Source of the DNA: Bradyrhizobium sp. 200
GTDB lineage: Bacteria > Pseudomonadota > Alphaproteobacteria > Rhizobiales > Xanthobacteraceae
Direction of reading: 5' to 3'
Assembly (NCBI RefSeq): GCF_023100945.1
Contig: NZ_CP064689.1
Location: 3,888,001 to 3,952,000, forward strand
Length of the DNA stretch: 64,000 nt
Below are positions 38,690 to 48,616 of this stretch, piece after piece (within the stretch, counting starts at the first letter, position 1; the number at the start of each line of letters is the position of its first letter). Below the pieces are notes generated by a model. That model was not told the origin of the DNA. It searched no databases and saw only the letters and a program-made list of their open reading frames with translations. The translations under genes were made by a program, and so were the position numbers.

Positions 38690-40276
38690 CTAGTTGCTGG
38701 CGAGATACTTCTTCGCCGCCGCGACCTCTGGCCGCTCCGCGTCGGCATTCGCCGTCAGCGCCACCAGTTGTTGATAGTTCTGTCGTGCCGCAGCCTTGTC
38801 ACCGAGCGTGTCGGCCGCCTTGGCTGCGCCTGCATAGCCTTGGAGGCGGTTCGGCTCCTTGGCCTTGGTGGCCTCGAAGGCCACAAGCGCCTCCTTAGCC
38901 ATGTTGCGATCGAGCAGCATGAAGCCGTAAAGCTCCCGCGCCGGGGCCAGCGGGCCGGGCGTGACCACGTGCTTTTCGGTCTTGTCCTCGGCGTCCGCTG
39001 CAGCGCTCATGGCCCTGAGAGCGTCGTCGTATTTGCCCTCCGAGTGAAGCACCCAGGCCGCGGCCACCTGACGCTGGATGTCGACAATCTCCGACCAGTA
39101 ATTATCCTTGGCTTCGCGCAACTTGTCGCGCAATTCTGCGAGCTTTTGGACGTCGGCCTTGGCGGCTTCCGGCTTGCCGGTGCGCGCCGCGCCGAGCGCG
39201 CGAGCGAAGTGCGAGATTGCCATCGCGAAGTTCAGGTTGCTTTGCCTCACAGACAGTTGGGAGGCGGCATCCCAGTCGCCGCGCTCGATCGCGTAGCGGG
39301 CCGGCGAAGCCGCCAGCGCATAGTCGGCCGCCGCGACTGTGACCTTGAAATCGGTGTCCCCTGCCATTTCGTCCATGACGGCGCGCGCCTGCTGATCCTG
39401 GGCAAGTTGGAGGTGGGCATAAACCATATAATCCTGCGCGTGCAGATAATTACCCACCGACTTCTCGGCCTTGGCTGCTTTTACCGAGGCAGTGTTGGAG
39501 GCGATCGATTCCTTCCAGTAGCCGACGCGGGTGTAGATGTGCGACGGCATGTGCTGGGCGTGCGGCGCGGCCGGCGCGATCTTGGCGTAGCGGTTGGCGG
39601 CGCCGAGACCTTTTTGTGCGGTCGCCGGATAATCATAGAGGTGGATCAGGTAGTGCGTCACCCCCGGATGCTGCGGAAGCCGTATGGAAATCGGCTCCAG
39701 GATTGAGGCGCCCTTGGTCTGCTGTGCGTAAGTCTTGTCGTTCAGGTCCGCCGAAGTGTTGAGCGTGATGGCGTAGGCGATCTGAGCCTCGTCGTCGTCT
39801 GGATATTTCGCTGCGATTTTCGCTTGCGCATCCCGGAAGGCGCGCATGCGCTGGACGTGGGAAACTTTGTCGTAATCGGCGTACATCACCATAAGGGCAT
39901 CAATGTAGTCACGTTCGCGCTCGGTCTTGGCCCCGATTTCCTTGGCCTTCGTGATGGCGGCAAGTCCGGGCGCGAGGTTCGGCCGCGGGATTGCGGCGTG
40001 CGGGTTGTCCATCAGCGTGAGCGCGATGCCCCAATATGCCATGGCACATGTCGGGTCAGCCTTGATGACCTCGTCAAAGATCTCTTTGGCGTTGTTGTAC
40101 CAATAAGAGTGCTGATAGCGCATCGCGCGATCGAAACGACGCTGCGCCACGTCGTTGCAAGAGATTTTAAAGTGCACTTGACCGAGCTGCTGATCCACAT
40201 CGTCTTGCGCGAACAGCGGCTGGGGTGTCGATAGGGTAAAAGCTGCGACGGTAAACCCGAGGAGAGACTTCCGCAT
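38690..40276 (-). CDS. Exported tetratricopeptide repeat protein
   Basis: A 528-residue periplasmic protein. The signal peptide is MRKSLLGFTVAAFTLSTPQPLFAQ. TPR-like helical pairs run from about 35 to 525 (RAMRYQHSYWYNNAKEIFDE, PTCAMAYWGIALTLMDNP, CPH-type motif HAQHMPSHIYTRVGYW). GGGAGGA lies just upstream of ATG 40276, and the long frame to 40573 is only the antisense of the queF fragment. HxxHxxxHIYxR signatures appear in a family of exported TPR proteins of unknown role. Probably cotranscribed with the cysteine-containing gene. Confidence 0.85.
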   Translation of the reverse strand: MRKSLLGFTVAAFTLSTPQPLFAQDDVDQQLGQVHFKISCNDVAQRRFDRAMRYQHSYWYNNAKEIFDEVIKADPTCAMAYWGIALTLMDNPHAAIPRPNLAPGLAAITKAKEIGAKTERERDYIDALMVMYADYDKVSHVQRMRAFRDAQAKIAAKYPDDDEAQIAYAITLNTSADLNDKTYAQQTKGASILEPISIRLPQHPGVTHYLIHLYDYPATAQKGLGAANRYAKIAPAAPHAQHMPSHIYTRVGYWKESIASNTASVKAAKAEKSVGNYLHAQDYMVYAHLQLAQDQQARAVMDEMAGDTDFKVTVAAADYALAASPARYAIERGDWDAASQLSVRQSNLNFAMAISHFARALGAARTGKPEAAKADVQKLAELRDKLREAKDNYWSEIVDIQRQVAAAWVLHSEGKYDDALRAMSAAADAEDKTEKHVVTPGPLAPARELYGFMLLDRNMAKEALVAFEATKAKEPNRLQGYAGAAKAADTLGDKAAARQNYQQLVALTANADAERPEVAAAKKYLASN

Positions 40277-40440
40277 GGCGTTCCTCCCTTTGGAGTATCT
40301 AGAAAGAATAGATTGCACTATACGACTTTCGTGCTTGCGCTTGAATGGATATGTTGATCGTGGCAGCGCAACTGACCTTTCGACCCTTGAACTTAAACAG
40401 CTCGCGGAGGTCCGGTGCGAGTCCACCTTCCGATCAGCAC

Positions 40441-40659
40441 TTAGCCTCGCCCGCGATAGGGCGCGACGCCCTGGTCGGGTACCCACATGCCGTTGGGGAG
40501 TTTGCCGGTCTGCCAGAACACGTCGATCGGAATGCCGCCGCGCGGATACCAATAGCCGCCGATGCGAAGCCATCTCGGCTTGATCTCGGTCACGATCCGC
40601 TTGCCGATCATATCCGTGCGATCCTCATGGAACGCGCCGTGATTGCGAAAACTCGCGAC
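40441..40659 (-). pseudogene. queF: Displaced 3' fragment of queF
   Basis: These 219 bases align without gaps to 41817-42035, the last 73 codons of the intact queF, with about 13 mismatches by my count (about 94% identity). Only the C-terminal part remains ([12 protein letters not shown] ... GVAPYRGRG); the catalytic Cys and the QueF motif are missing, so it cannot be an enzyme. Several changes alter amino acids (CTV to RTD, AAEIKPK to VTEIKPR), so it looks like a copy from a diverged queF rather than a fresh tandem duplicate. It bounds fkbM on its far side. Confidence 0.9.
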
Positions 40660-40706
40660 GCAGCCAAACTCGGATTGATGCAAGTTTGATGAAAGATAGT
40701 TGAGCG

Positions 40707-41588
40707 TCAGAGGCAGAGAATGTTCTCCTCAAAACCAAGCGCATCGCGATCGATCGGTCGCAAATGCGTGGCATCGAGGCAGCGGTAGCCACAACCCTCA
40801 AGGCGTTCAATGATCCGTCTGCCGTCCAGCGGCTCGGGGCGATTCAGATCGGTGAGGACCTCGCACAGGATCGGCACTTTGCGACCGCTCTTTGCCAGCA
40901 CGCCTTGCATGCCGTCGAAGACCGCAGCCTCGAAACCTTCGACGTCGATCTTGATAAGGCCAACGCGATCGAGATCGATTTTCCGCTCGCGTACATAACT
41001 ATCGAAGCCGATAACCTCAACGGTCATATTTTCCGTGAGCTCGCTGGCGTGGTCGAGGAAGCCGGTAGCAAGTGAACTCGACCCGATATTGATATCGTAA
41101 TTGTCGAAATTCTCCGCGCGTGGCGCGACGACGGCCATCGCGAAGGCGCCAGGCCGCGCGCCGCAGGCAACCTGATTGGCGACAATCCGATAACCGGGAT
41201 TGAGCTCCGCGAGCCGTCGGACAAAGGTGAAATATTGTGGCACCGGCTCGAAGGCGTGCACCTCGCCGCTCTGGCCCACGAGCGACAAGCTATAGGCCGA
41301 CCAGTAACCGCAATTGGCGCCGATATCGACGAAGATATTGCCAGGAGCCAGGTAGCGTTTGAAGATGCGTTCGAGAAACATTTCGTGAGTATGGAAAAAG
41401 TACTTCTTCATCAGCCGATGCAATGACATGTCGATCTCGTAATGCACGCCATTGAAGTGCGTGGTCGCGAGGCCCGTCGGCGGCGTTCTGAACTGCTCGA
41501 TCGCGCGGCGCTGTACGATATCGGCGAGCCGGAGCGGATCGCTCGATGCATATTTCAGGAGAAAGCGGGCGGTCTTCCGGGCAATCAT
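40707..41588 (-). CDS. FkbM-family SAM-dependent methyltransferase
   Basis: A 293-residue methyltransferase. Motif I is [20 protein letters not shown] near residue 82, the acidic strand-2 end is [11 protein letters not shown], and FkbM family [17 protein letters not shown] is near residue 225. Such enzymes often methylate sugars of surface polysaccharides or secondary metabolites; the substrate is unknown. ATG 41588 was chosen over 41717. It lies between the intact queF and the displaced queF fragment, so it was probably delivered as cargo. Confidence 0.9.
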   Translation of the reverse strand: MIARKTARFLLKYASSDPLRLADIVQRRAIEQFRTPPTGLATTHFNGVHYEIDMSLHRLMKKYFFHTHEMFLERIFKRYLAPGNIFVDIGANCGYWSAYSLSLVGQSGEVHAFEPVPQYFTFVRRLAELNPGYRIVANQVACGARPGAFAMAVVAPRAENFDNYDINIGSSSLATGFLDHASELTENMTVEVIGFDSYVRERKIDLDRVGLIKIDVEGFEAAVFDGMQGVLAKSGRKVPILCEVLTDLNRPEPLDGRRIIERLEGCGYRCLDATHLRPIDRDALGFEENILCL

Positions 41589-41816
41589 GGCGGCCTCGCG
41601 AACTTGATGTCGCGAACATGCGGGCGACCTGTGGCTCGTAGTTGACCAATCTGTGGCGTCAATCGTTCGAGAGTTTTTTTTCTCAGCCGTGAATTTCTGC
41701 GCCTGCGATGTATGCAAGCGGCCGTTTTTTTCTCAACCGGGCCTCACTAGAGGCGTCTTCTGAATGTTCCGCGCGCAGCAGAAGGCGTTCAAGCCATGCC
41801 CGGACGCTTGGCGTGC

Positions 41817-42284
41817 CTAGCCCCGCCCGCGATAGGGCGCGACGCCCTGGTCGGGTACCCACATGCCGTTGGGGAGTTTGCCGGTCTGCCAGAACACGTC
41901 GATCGGAATGCCGCCGCGCGGATACCAGTAGCCGCCGATGCGAAGCCATTTCGGCTTGATCTCGGCGGCGATCCGCTTGCCGATCATGACGGTGCAATCC
42001 TCGTGGAACGCCCCGTGATTGCGAAAACTCGCGACATAGAGTTTCAGCGATTTGGATTCCAAGAGCCACTGGCCGGGCACGTAGTCGATCATGAGATGCG
42101 CGAAATCCGGCTGACCCGTCACAGGGCAGATCGAGGTGAATTCCGGTGCGGTGAAGCGCACCAGGTAATTGGTATCCGCCTGCGGATTGGGCACGCGGTC
42201 GAGCTGCGCCTTTTCCGGGCTGTCAGGCCATTCCACGGCGCGGCCGAGCTGCAATGATTTCTGCAATGATTTTTTGGCCATCAT
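41817..42284 (-). CDS. queF: NADPH-dependent 7-cyano-7-deazaguanine reductase
   Basis: Reduces preQ0 to preQ1 for queuosine in tRNA. The 155-residue single-domain form has the catalytic Cys and Asp in [17 protein letters not shown] and the QueF motif [25 protein letters not shown] lies six bases before ATG 42284. Its last 219 bases are duplicated at 40441-40659. No other queuosine gene is in the window. Confidence 0.96.
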   Translation of the reverse strand: MMAKKSLQKSLQLGRAVEWPDSPEKAQLDRVPNPQADTNYLVRFTAPEFTSICPVTGQPDFAHLMIDYVPGQWLLESKSLKLYVASFRNHGAFHEDCTVMIGKRIAAEIKPKWLRIGGYWYPRGGIPIDVFWQTGKLPNGMWVPDQGVAPYRGRG

Positions 42285-42337
42285 GATCGTCCTTTGCGAG
42301 CGCTGACATGGCCGCAACGGGGCGGAGTCGTCAACCG

Positions 42338-42712
42338 TTAGCGCGCGGACGGATCGGCGAGAAACCGCACCAGCGCTTGCCGTTCAGTGGCGTCCTCGAT
42401 CCCGCGCATCGACATCCACAACCCAGGAAACATCGCGGCGGGATCGGCAAGGAAGGTTTCGAGGCGTTTTCGGTCCCAGCGCAGTCCCTCGTCGCGCGCC
42501 TTGCGCAGCACCGGCGAGTAATCGAATTCGGCGTCGTCAGCCACCGTGCGGCCGATTAGGCCGGAAAGATTGGGGCCGGGCAGGCCGCGCTCCGCGGGAT
42601 CGAGGCTGTGGCAGGCGCGGCAGGGCGTAAACGCCCGCACACCATCTTCCTCCGCGGTGGCGGGAGCAGGCAGCAGAAGGCACAACAGCAGCAGGAAGGC
42701 GAAGGACTTCAC
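42338..42712 (-). CDS. Class I c-type cytochrome
   Basis: A 124-residue periplasmic electron carrier. The signal peptide [20 protein letters not shown] is followed by the haem site CRACH near residue 31 and [14 protein letters not shown]. The probable Met ligand is in [12 protein letters not shown], and the last helix is [10 protein letters not shown]. It resembles small cytochrome c552/c2 types. Its start overlaps the stop of the beta-propeller gene by four bases, so the pair is translationally coupled. Confidence 0.92.
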   Translation of the reverse strand: MKSFAFLLLLCLLLPAPATAEEDGVRAFTPCRACHSLDPAERGLPGPNLSGLIGRTVADDAEFDYSPVLRKARDEGLRWDRKRLETFLADPAAMFPGLWMSMRGIEDATERQALVRFLADPSAR

Positions 42713-43695
42713 GCGACCGTCTGTATCACGACCAGGCGGTCATTGCCGGATTCGCCGCCCCAGGTTTCGCCGGGCCGGCCGTCGAGCTGGCGCACATTCG
42801 CGCCCGATTTGTCGCTGGGGAACGCGTTGAACTTCTCCGTCACGGGATCGAAGCGCACGATCGCGTTGGCGCCGAAATCGGTGAGCCAGACCTTGTCCTT
42901 GTCGTCGACGTAAACCGCATAGGCGCGCGGGCCTGTGCCGGGCAACTTCCACGCCTTCCAGGAGCCGTCGGCAGGATCGTGGACCGATACATTGCCGCTA
43001 TTCCATTCGCTGACCCAGATCCGGCCCTTCGAATCCGACCACACGCGCCGCGCGCCCTGGTTCGGCGTCGGCGGCTCGACCACGGTCGCGTTGCCGGTCG
43101 CCGGATCGATTTTGGCGATGTGGTTGCCGGCCAGCGAGGCGTACCAGATGTCGCCCTTCGGCGTGACCGTCATGCCGTAGGTGCCGCGCCCGCGCGGCGA
43201 CTTGAACACCGTCATGTCGCCGGATTTAGGATCGAGCCGGCCATAGATGCCGGATTGTCCAGTGAACCAGTAGATGCCGCTCTTGTCGAAGACGGCGGTG
43301 TTGAGGTTGGCGTACGCCTCCTTTTCGGGCAGTCGGAACAGCGTCACCTTGTGATCACTGGGGTCGACGCGCGCGATTGCATTCTGTCCGCCTTCGGTCA
43401 CCCAGGGCGCGCCGTCCGGGCCGATGATGACGCCATGGGGCGCGGCGCCCTTGCCGAGATCGATCAGCTTGTAGGACCCGTCGCGCGGATCGAGCCGGCC
43501 CAGCGTGCCGTTGCGCTGGCCGCAGAACCAGATCGTTCCATCAGGGGCGGGCGTCGTGTCGCGCGAGCCCATGCCCGCCTTGACTGGATAATATTTGACG
43601 CGGAACGGGCCTTCCTGGGCCGCAGCATTTCGCATGACGGCGGGCGCGGCCAGGATTCCGACGGCGGCGGTTCCAAGAAACTGGCGGCGATTCAT
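42709..43695 (-). CDS. Tat-exported Vgb-type beta-propeller (streptogramin lyase-like)
   Basis: A 328-residue protein. A twin-arginine signal (MNRRQFLGTAAVGILAAPAV) is followed by repeated blades with the pattern GxIWFxxxxxGxLGRLDP, GAPWVTEGGQNAIARVDP and GRIWVSEWNSGNVSVHDP. This fits virginiamycin B lyase-type propellers, most of which are not antibiotic lyases. ATG 43695 was chosen over 43716. It is coupled to a cytochrome c by overlap, so a periplasmic redox role is plausible; the substrate is unknown. Confidence 0.87.
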   Translation of the reverse strand: MNRRQFLGTAAVGILAAPAVMRNAAAQEGPFRVKYYPVKAGMGSRDTTPAPDGTIWFCGQRNGTLGRLDPRDGSYKLIDLGKGAAPHGVIIGPDGAPWVTEGGQNAIARVDPSDHKVTLFRLPEKEAYANLNTAVFDKSGIYWFTGQSGIYGRLDPKSGDMTVFKSPRGRGTYGMTVTPKGDIWYASLAGNHIAKIDPATGNATVVEPPTPNQGARRVWSDSKGRIWVSEWNSGNVSVHDPADGSWKAWKLPGTGPRAYAVYVDDKDKVWLTDFGANAIVRFDPVTEKFNAFPSDKSGANVRQLDGRPGETWGGESGNDRLVVIQTVA

Positions 43696-43869
43696 TGCGT
43701 TACCCCGGTCTATCAATGTGAAGGTTTGGACGCTGATATCAACCTTGAAGCAACTCTATCCTGCCCCGGCTCTATCGTCCGGAAAAGGCCACAGCCAAAG
43801 CGTTCACATTTGCTTGCGCGCCGTGTAAGACGCCCCCGAACCTGACCCACCACTCCCAGGAAAGTTTAA

Positions 43870-45156
<1,287 letters not shown>

Positions 45157-45204
45157 TGCGCCGGCGCCTCCAGATATAACGGACACAAAAGGGGGAGGAT
45201 TGCG

Positions 45205-46344
45205 ATGAGTGACGGCAAAACCGGGCTTCAACTGCGCTCGCTGCTCAAGAAGGGCGGCGAACTCGAACTGTCGCTGGTGGACGTCCCGACGCCTGAGCCG
45301 GCCGACGACGAAGTCGTGGTCCGGGTCGAGGCCACGCCGATCAATCCGTCCGATCTCGGGCTCCTGATCGGTCCGGCTGATATGTCGACCGCGCAGGTTT
45401 CCGGCAGCCAGGAAGCGCCCGTGGTCACGGCGAAGATGCCGGAAGCCGCCCTGCGGATGATGGCGGCGCGGCTCGATCAGTCGCTCCCGGTCGGCAATGA
45501 GGGCGCCGGCGTCGTGATCAGGACCGGATCGTCGGATGCCGCCAAGGCGCTAATGGGCAAGAACGTCTCGATGATCGGCGGCGCGATGTACGCGCAATAT
45601 CGCACCATGAAGGTGAGGGACGTGATGGAGCTTCCCGCCGGCACCACGCCTGCCGACGGCGCGTCATGGTTCGTCAATCCGCTGACCGCGCTCGGCATGA
45701 CCGAAACCATGCGGCGCGAAAATCACAAGGCGCTGGTACATACCGCGGCCGCCTCCAACCTCGGGCAGATGCTCAACAAGATCTGCATCAAGGACGGCAT
45801 CGGCCTCGTCAACATCGTGCGCAGCAAGGAGCAGGCGGATATCCTGCACAAGATCGGCGCCAAACATGTCGTCGATTCCACCGCGGACAGCTTCATGGAC
45901 GATCTGACCGGCGCGCTGGTGGAAACCGGCGCCACCATTGCGTTCGACGCCATCGGCGGCGGCAAGCTCGCGGGGCAAATCCTCACCTGCATGGAGATCG
46001 CGGCCAACAAGACCGCCAAGGAATACAGCCGCTACGGCTCCAACGTGTACAAGCAGGTCTATATCTACGGCAGCCTCGACAACCGTCCGACCGAACTGAG
46101 CCGGGCGTTCGGCCTGACCTGGGGTGTCGGCGGTTGGCTGCTGACGCCGTTCCTGCAGAAGATCGGCCCCGCCGAAATCGGGAAGCTGCGCCAGCGCGTC
46201 GCTTCCGAGCTCAAGACCACCTTCGCCAGCCACTACACGCGGGTGGTGTCACTGCAGGAGACGCTGCAGCTCTCCAACATCGCGGTCTACAACAAGCGCT
46301 CCACCGGCGAGAAATTCCTGATCAACCCGAACAAGGGTACTTGA
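45205..46344 (+). CDS. MDR-family zinc-less alcohol dehydrogenase-like protein
   Basis: A 379-residue medium-chain dehydrogenase/reductase. The GroES-like N-terminal half includes VRVEATPINPSDLGLLIG and GNEGAGVVI, and the Rossmann half is ALVHTAAASNLGQMLNKICI with GAKHVVDST. The usual zinc Cys/His ligands are not evident, so it is quinone-oxidoreductase-like, probably NADPH-dependent. GGGGGAGG lies eight bases before ATG 45205. A good terminator follows. Substrate unknown. Confidence 0.88.
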   Translation: MSDGKTGLQLRSLLKKGGELELSLVDVPTPEPADDEVVVRVEATPINPSDLGLLIGPADMSTAQVSGSQEAPVVTAKMPEAALRMMAARLDQSLPVGNEGAGVVIRTGSSDAAKALMGKNVSMIGGAMYAQYRTMKVRDVMELPAGTTPADGASWFVNPLTALGMTETMRRENHKALVHTAAASNLGQMLNKICIKDGIGLVNIVRSKEQADILHKIGAKHVVDSTADSFMDDLTGALVETGATIAFDAIGGGKLAGQILTCMEIAANKTAKEYSRYGSNVYKQVYIYGSLDNRPTELSRAFGLTWGVGGWLLTPFLQKIGPAEIGKLRQRVASELKTTFASHYTRVVSLQETLQLSNIAVYNKRSTGEKFLINPNKGT

Positions 46345-46368
46345 GCGCTGTCTCGCGGACGAATCGAG

Positions 46369-46394
46369 GGGCCGCAAACTTGCGGCCCTTTTTT
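46369..46394 (+). terminator. Rho-independent terminator
   Basis: GGGCCGCAA-ac-TTGCGGCCC followed by TTTTTT, 25 bases after the MDR gene stop. The inner pairs probably open into a larger loop. It most likely ends the eno/MDR transcription. Confidence 0.88.
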
Positions 46395-46416
46395 GCGGCT
46401 CAGTGGAACTTTAGAG

Positions 46417-47217
46417 ATGTGTAACTGGCATTTTGCCCGTCAATCCGTCGCCACGGGCGGATTCATCAATGCGACAAGGTTGGCTGTGGTTGTGCTGGCG
46501 GCCGTTGTGCTGCTGTTCGGCAAGGGGGCCTATGCAGCGCAGGTTGAGTGGACCGATCCGATATCATGCAACTACAAGATAAGATTCGATCCAAAGAAGC
46601 ACGACGCGGCGCGAGTGTTGAATACGGCCGATTTTGTTTTCGAGAGCCGGCGTATTCCATCTTTCCCGATTCCCGACGCCCATATTCCGTACGGAATATC
46701 CAGCATTGGCGCATACCGAGAGGCGTGTTCGCGGCACGCTGATTTGTTGACGTCACTGCCTCTTGTGGACTTGCCGGGGCTGGAATCCTACCGAGACCTG
46801 AAGATCGAGCAGTTGAAGGATTGGTGCGATTTCGGTACCGCGCTTATACATGGTCACCTCGGCGACATCGCCGCGCTTCGCGCGTTCGAACCTTCGGCCG
46901 CCCAGTGCTCGGGATACGTCGATGCGCTTGAAGGAAAGACCGACATCAGGCGGGTCTGGCGCGAACTCGTTGTCTCAAGTTGCCAGAATAACTCCAGGCC
47001 GGAGGAGTGCAAGGCTCGCTTCTTGTCAGCCGAAGGTCGGCCCGATGAAGCAGAGCGGATCAGGAAAGATGTGCTGTCGGCTGGCTGGCGGAATTGTTCC
47101 ACTCCCTATCTAAAGACAGGAAACTCTGTCAGCCGGACAGCCAGGTCAATGCAAGCCAAGCTCGAGCTCAGCTTTCGCAAGCGATTCAGGATGACGCGCG
47201 CGCCTTGCGCGGATTAA
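46417..47217 (+). CDS. Exported or membrane-anchored protein of unknown function
   Basis: A 266-residue protein with a hydrophobic N-terminal stretch (TRLAVVVLAAVVLLFGKGAYA, about residues 20-40), probably a signal peptide. Five or more cysteines are in the mature part (ISCNYKIRF, EACSRHAD, KDWCDF, SSCQNNSRPEECKARF). The rest is mixed helix and loop. ATG 46417 is weakly supported by a ribosome site; an upstream TTG at 46393 overlaps the terminator and is less likely. I recognise no domain. Confidence 0.65.
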   Translation: MCNWHFARQSVATGGFINATRLAVVVLAAVVLLFGKGAYAAQVEWTDPISCNYKIRFDPKKHDAARVLNTADFVFESRRIPSFPIPDAHIPYGISSIGAYREACSRHADLLTSLPLVDLPGLESYRDLKIEQLKDWCDFGTALIHGHLGDIAALRAFEPSAAQCSGYVDALEGKTDIRRVWRELVVSSCQNNSRPEECKARFLSAEGRPDEAERIRKDVLSAGWRNCSTPYLKTGNSVSRTARSMQAKLELSFRKRFRMTRAPCAD

Positions 47218-47360
47218 TTTGTCGGCCCGGCTCATCCGAAGGTCAGCCGGCCAGTTTCGGAAACGATGCGTTTCCAACTTATGCTGTTCATGCACTTGCA
47301 TCTTTTAACCGATCAGGCTTAAGAGGGACCCAGGCGCTTTTGCTTCACAAGGGATATCCA

Positions 47361-47915
47361 ATGGCCACCCATACCATCGTCACGATCGTAGGCTCGCTTC
47401 GCAAGGAGAGCTTTTCGCTCAAGATCGCCAATGCGCTCGCCAAACTGGCGCCGGCTTCGCTGAAGCTCGACGTGACAACGCTCGAAAGCATTTCCTTCTT
47501 CAATCAGGATCTGGAAGCCAATCCGCCGGCCGACTGGCTGGCGTTCCGCGAAAAGCTGCAGAAGTCGAACGGCGTGCTGTTCGTGACGCCGGAATATAAT
47601 CGCTCGATCCCCGGCGTGTTGAAGAACGCCATCGACGTCGCCTCGCGGCCCTACGGCAAGAGTTCGTTCCTCGGCAAGCCGGTCGGTATCGTCAGCAATT
47701 CCCCGGGCGCGCTCGGCGGCGTCAACGCGGCCAAGCATCTGCAGAACATCCTGCCCGGTATTGCCGGACCGATCCTCGGCCAGCCCGAAATCTACCTCAA
47801 CGGCGTCGGCGACGCTTTCGACGACAAGGGCCAGCTCACCAAGGAAGCGCTGCAGAAGACGCTGCAGCAATATATCGACGCCTTTGCCGCTTTCATCGAG
47901 AAGCAGAACGGGTAA
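47361..47915 (+). CDS. NADPH-dependent FMN reductase
   Basis: A 184-residue flavodoxin-fold reductase. The FMN phosphate loop is TIVGSLRKESFSLKIANAL at residues 9-27, the isoalloxazine loop FVTPEYNRSIPGVLKNAID, and GKPVGIVSNSPGALGG follows. Members reduce quinones, azo dyes or chromate with NADPH. ATG 47361 is preferred over the long upstream frame. It stands alone before a family D repeat. Confidence 0.93.
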   Translation: MATHTIVTIVGSLRKESFSLKIANALAKLAPASLKLDVTTLESISFFNQDLEANPPADWLAFREKLQKSNGVLFVTPEYNRSIPGVLKNAIDVASRPYGKSSFLGKPVGIVSNSPGALGGVNAAKHLQNILPGIAGPILGQPEIYLNGVGDAFDDKGQLTKEALQKTLQQYIDAFAAFIEKQNG

Positions 47916-47927
47916 CCGTTCTCTCAG

Positions 47928-48012
47928 CGTCATTGCGAGCGCAGCGAAGCAATCCATGGTGCGGCAGCGCAAAGCTGGATTGCTTCGTCGCTTTCGCTCC
48001 TCGCAATGACGG
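47928..48012. repeat. Palindromic intergenic repeat, family D
   Basis: CGTCATTGCGAGCGCAGCGA with AGCAATCCA on the left pairs with TGGATTGCTTCGTCGC ... CTCGCAATGACGG on the right. A near copy is at 52821-52901. This is the CGTCATTGCGAGCG element frequent in Bradyrhizobium. Confidence 0.88.
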
Positions 48013-48087
48013 TGGGGTGGGCCGCCGTCCGTGTCCACATCCCTTTTCTTAGCATTCCATTAACCCGGCCGTCGCATCTTGGGCCGC

Positions 48088-48405
48088 ATGGTCTCCCGCA
48101 CCCGATTGAAATCCATTCTGACCGGCCTCGCCCTCTATACGATAGCGGCGCTGATGGTCGGCTATTTCGGGGTCAACGCCTATACCGGCAAATACGGGCT
48201 GAACGCGCGCCAGGAACTCGATCAGGAGATCGTCGCGCTCACCTCGGAACTGGCGCGGCTGAAGCGGGAGCGGGCGCAGGGCGAGCAGCGGGTCTCGCTG
48301 CTGCGGTCCAACCGGGTCGATCCTGACATGCTGGACGAGCGCGCGCGCTTCCAACTCGATTACGCCAATCCGCGCGACCTGGTCCGGACCATCAAGCCGA
48401 ACTGA
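48088..48405 (+). CDS. FtsB/DivIC-family septum formation initiator
   Basis: A 105-residue single-pass inner-membrane protein. The N-terminal helix is LTGLALYTIAALMVGYFGVNAYTG (about residues 11-34). A coiled coil follows (about 45-80, RQELDQEIVALTSELARLKRERAQ) and the conserved DILDERARFQLDYANP-like end. It acts in cell division scaffolding with FtsL/FtsQ in other bacteria. A gene of this type between eno and pdhA is a familiar Rhizobiales arrangement. Confidence 0.9.
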   Translation: MVSRTRLKSILTGLALYTIAALMVGYFGVNAYTGKYGLNARQELDQEIVALTSELARLKRERAQGEQRVSLLRSNRVDPDMLDERARFQLDYANPRDLVRTIKPN

Positions 48406-48616
48406 TTTTCAAACCGCTGTTACGAGCACGGTCTCATTGGGACGACGTCGGCGCGTCGGTCCGCAAATTTCAAAAAACCGCGAAATCAATTTCGAAAATG
48501 TCCCGTCGCGCTGCAGTGCGGTATAGCAATATTTTCTCCAGCGCACGCAATCCTTTTACGCCGGTTTGAGTTGGGCTAGAGAGGGCTGATCGTCTCTCTC
48601 TCACCCGGAATTGCCA

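Noticed and set aside
40396..40436. tRNA-like CGGTGCGAGTCCACC segment next to the queF fragment
   Set aside because: I could not fold an acceptor or anticodon arm around it, so it is not called as a tRNA or tRNA fragment, although an attachment site there would have been attractive.
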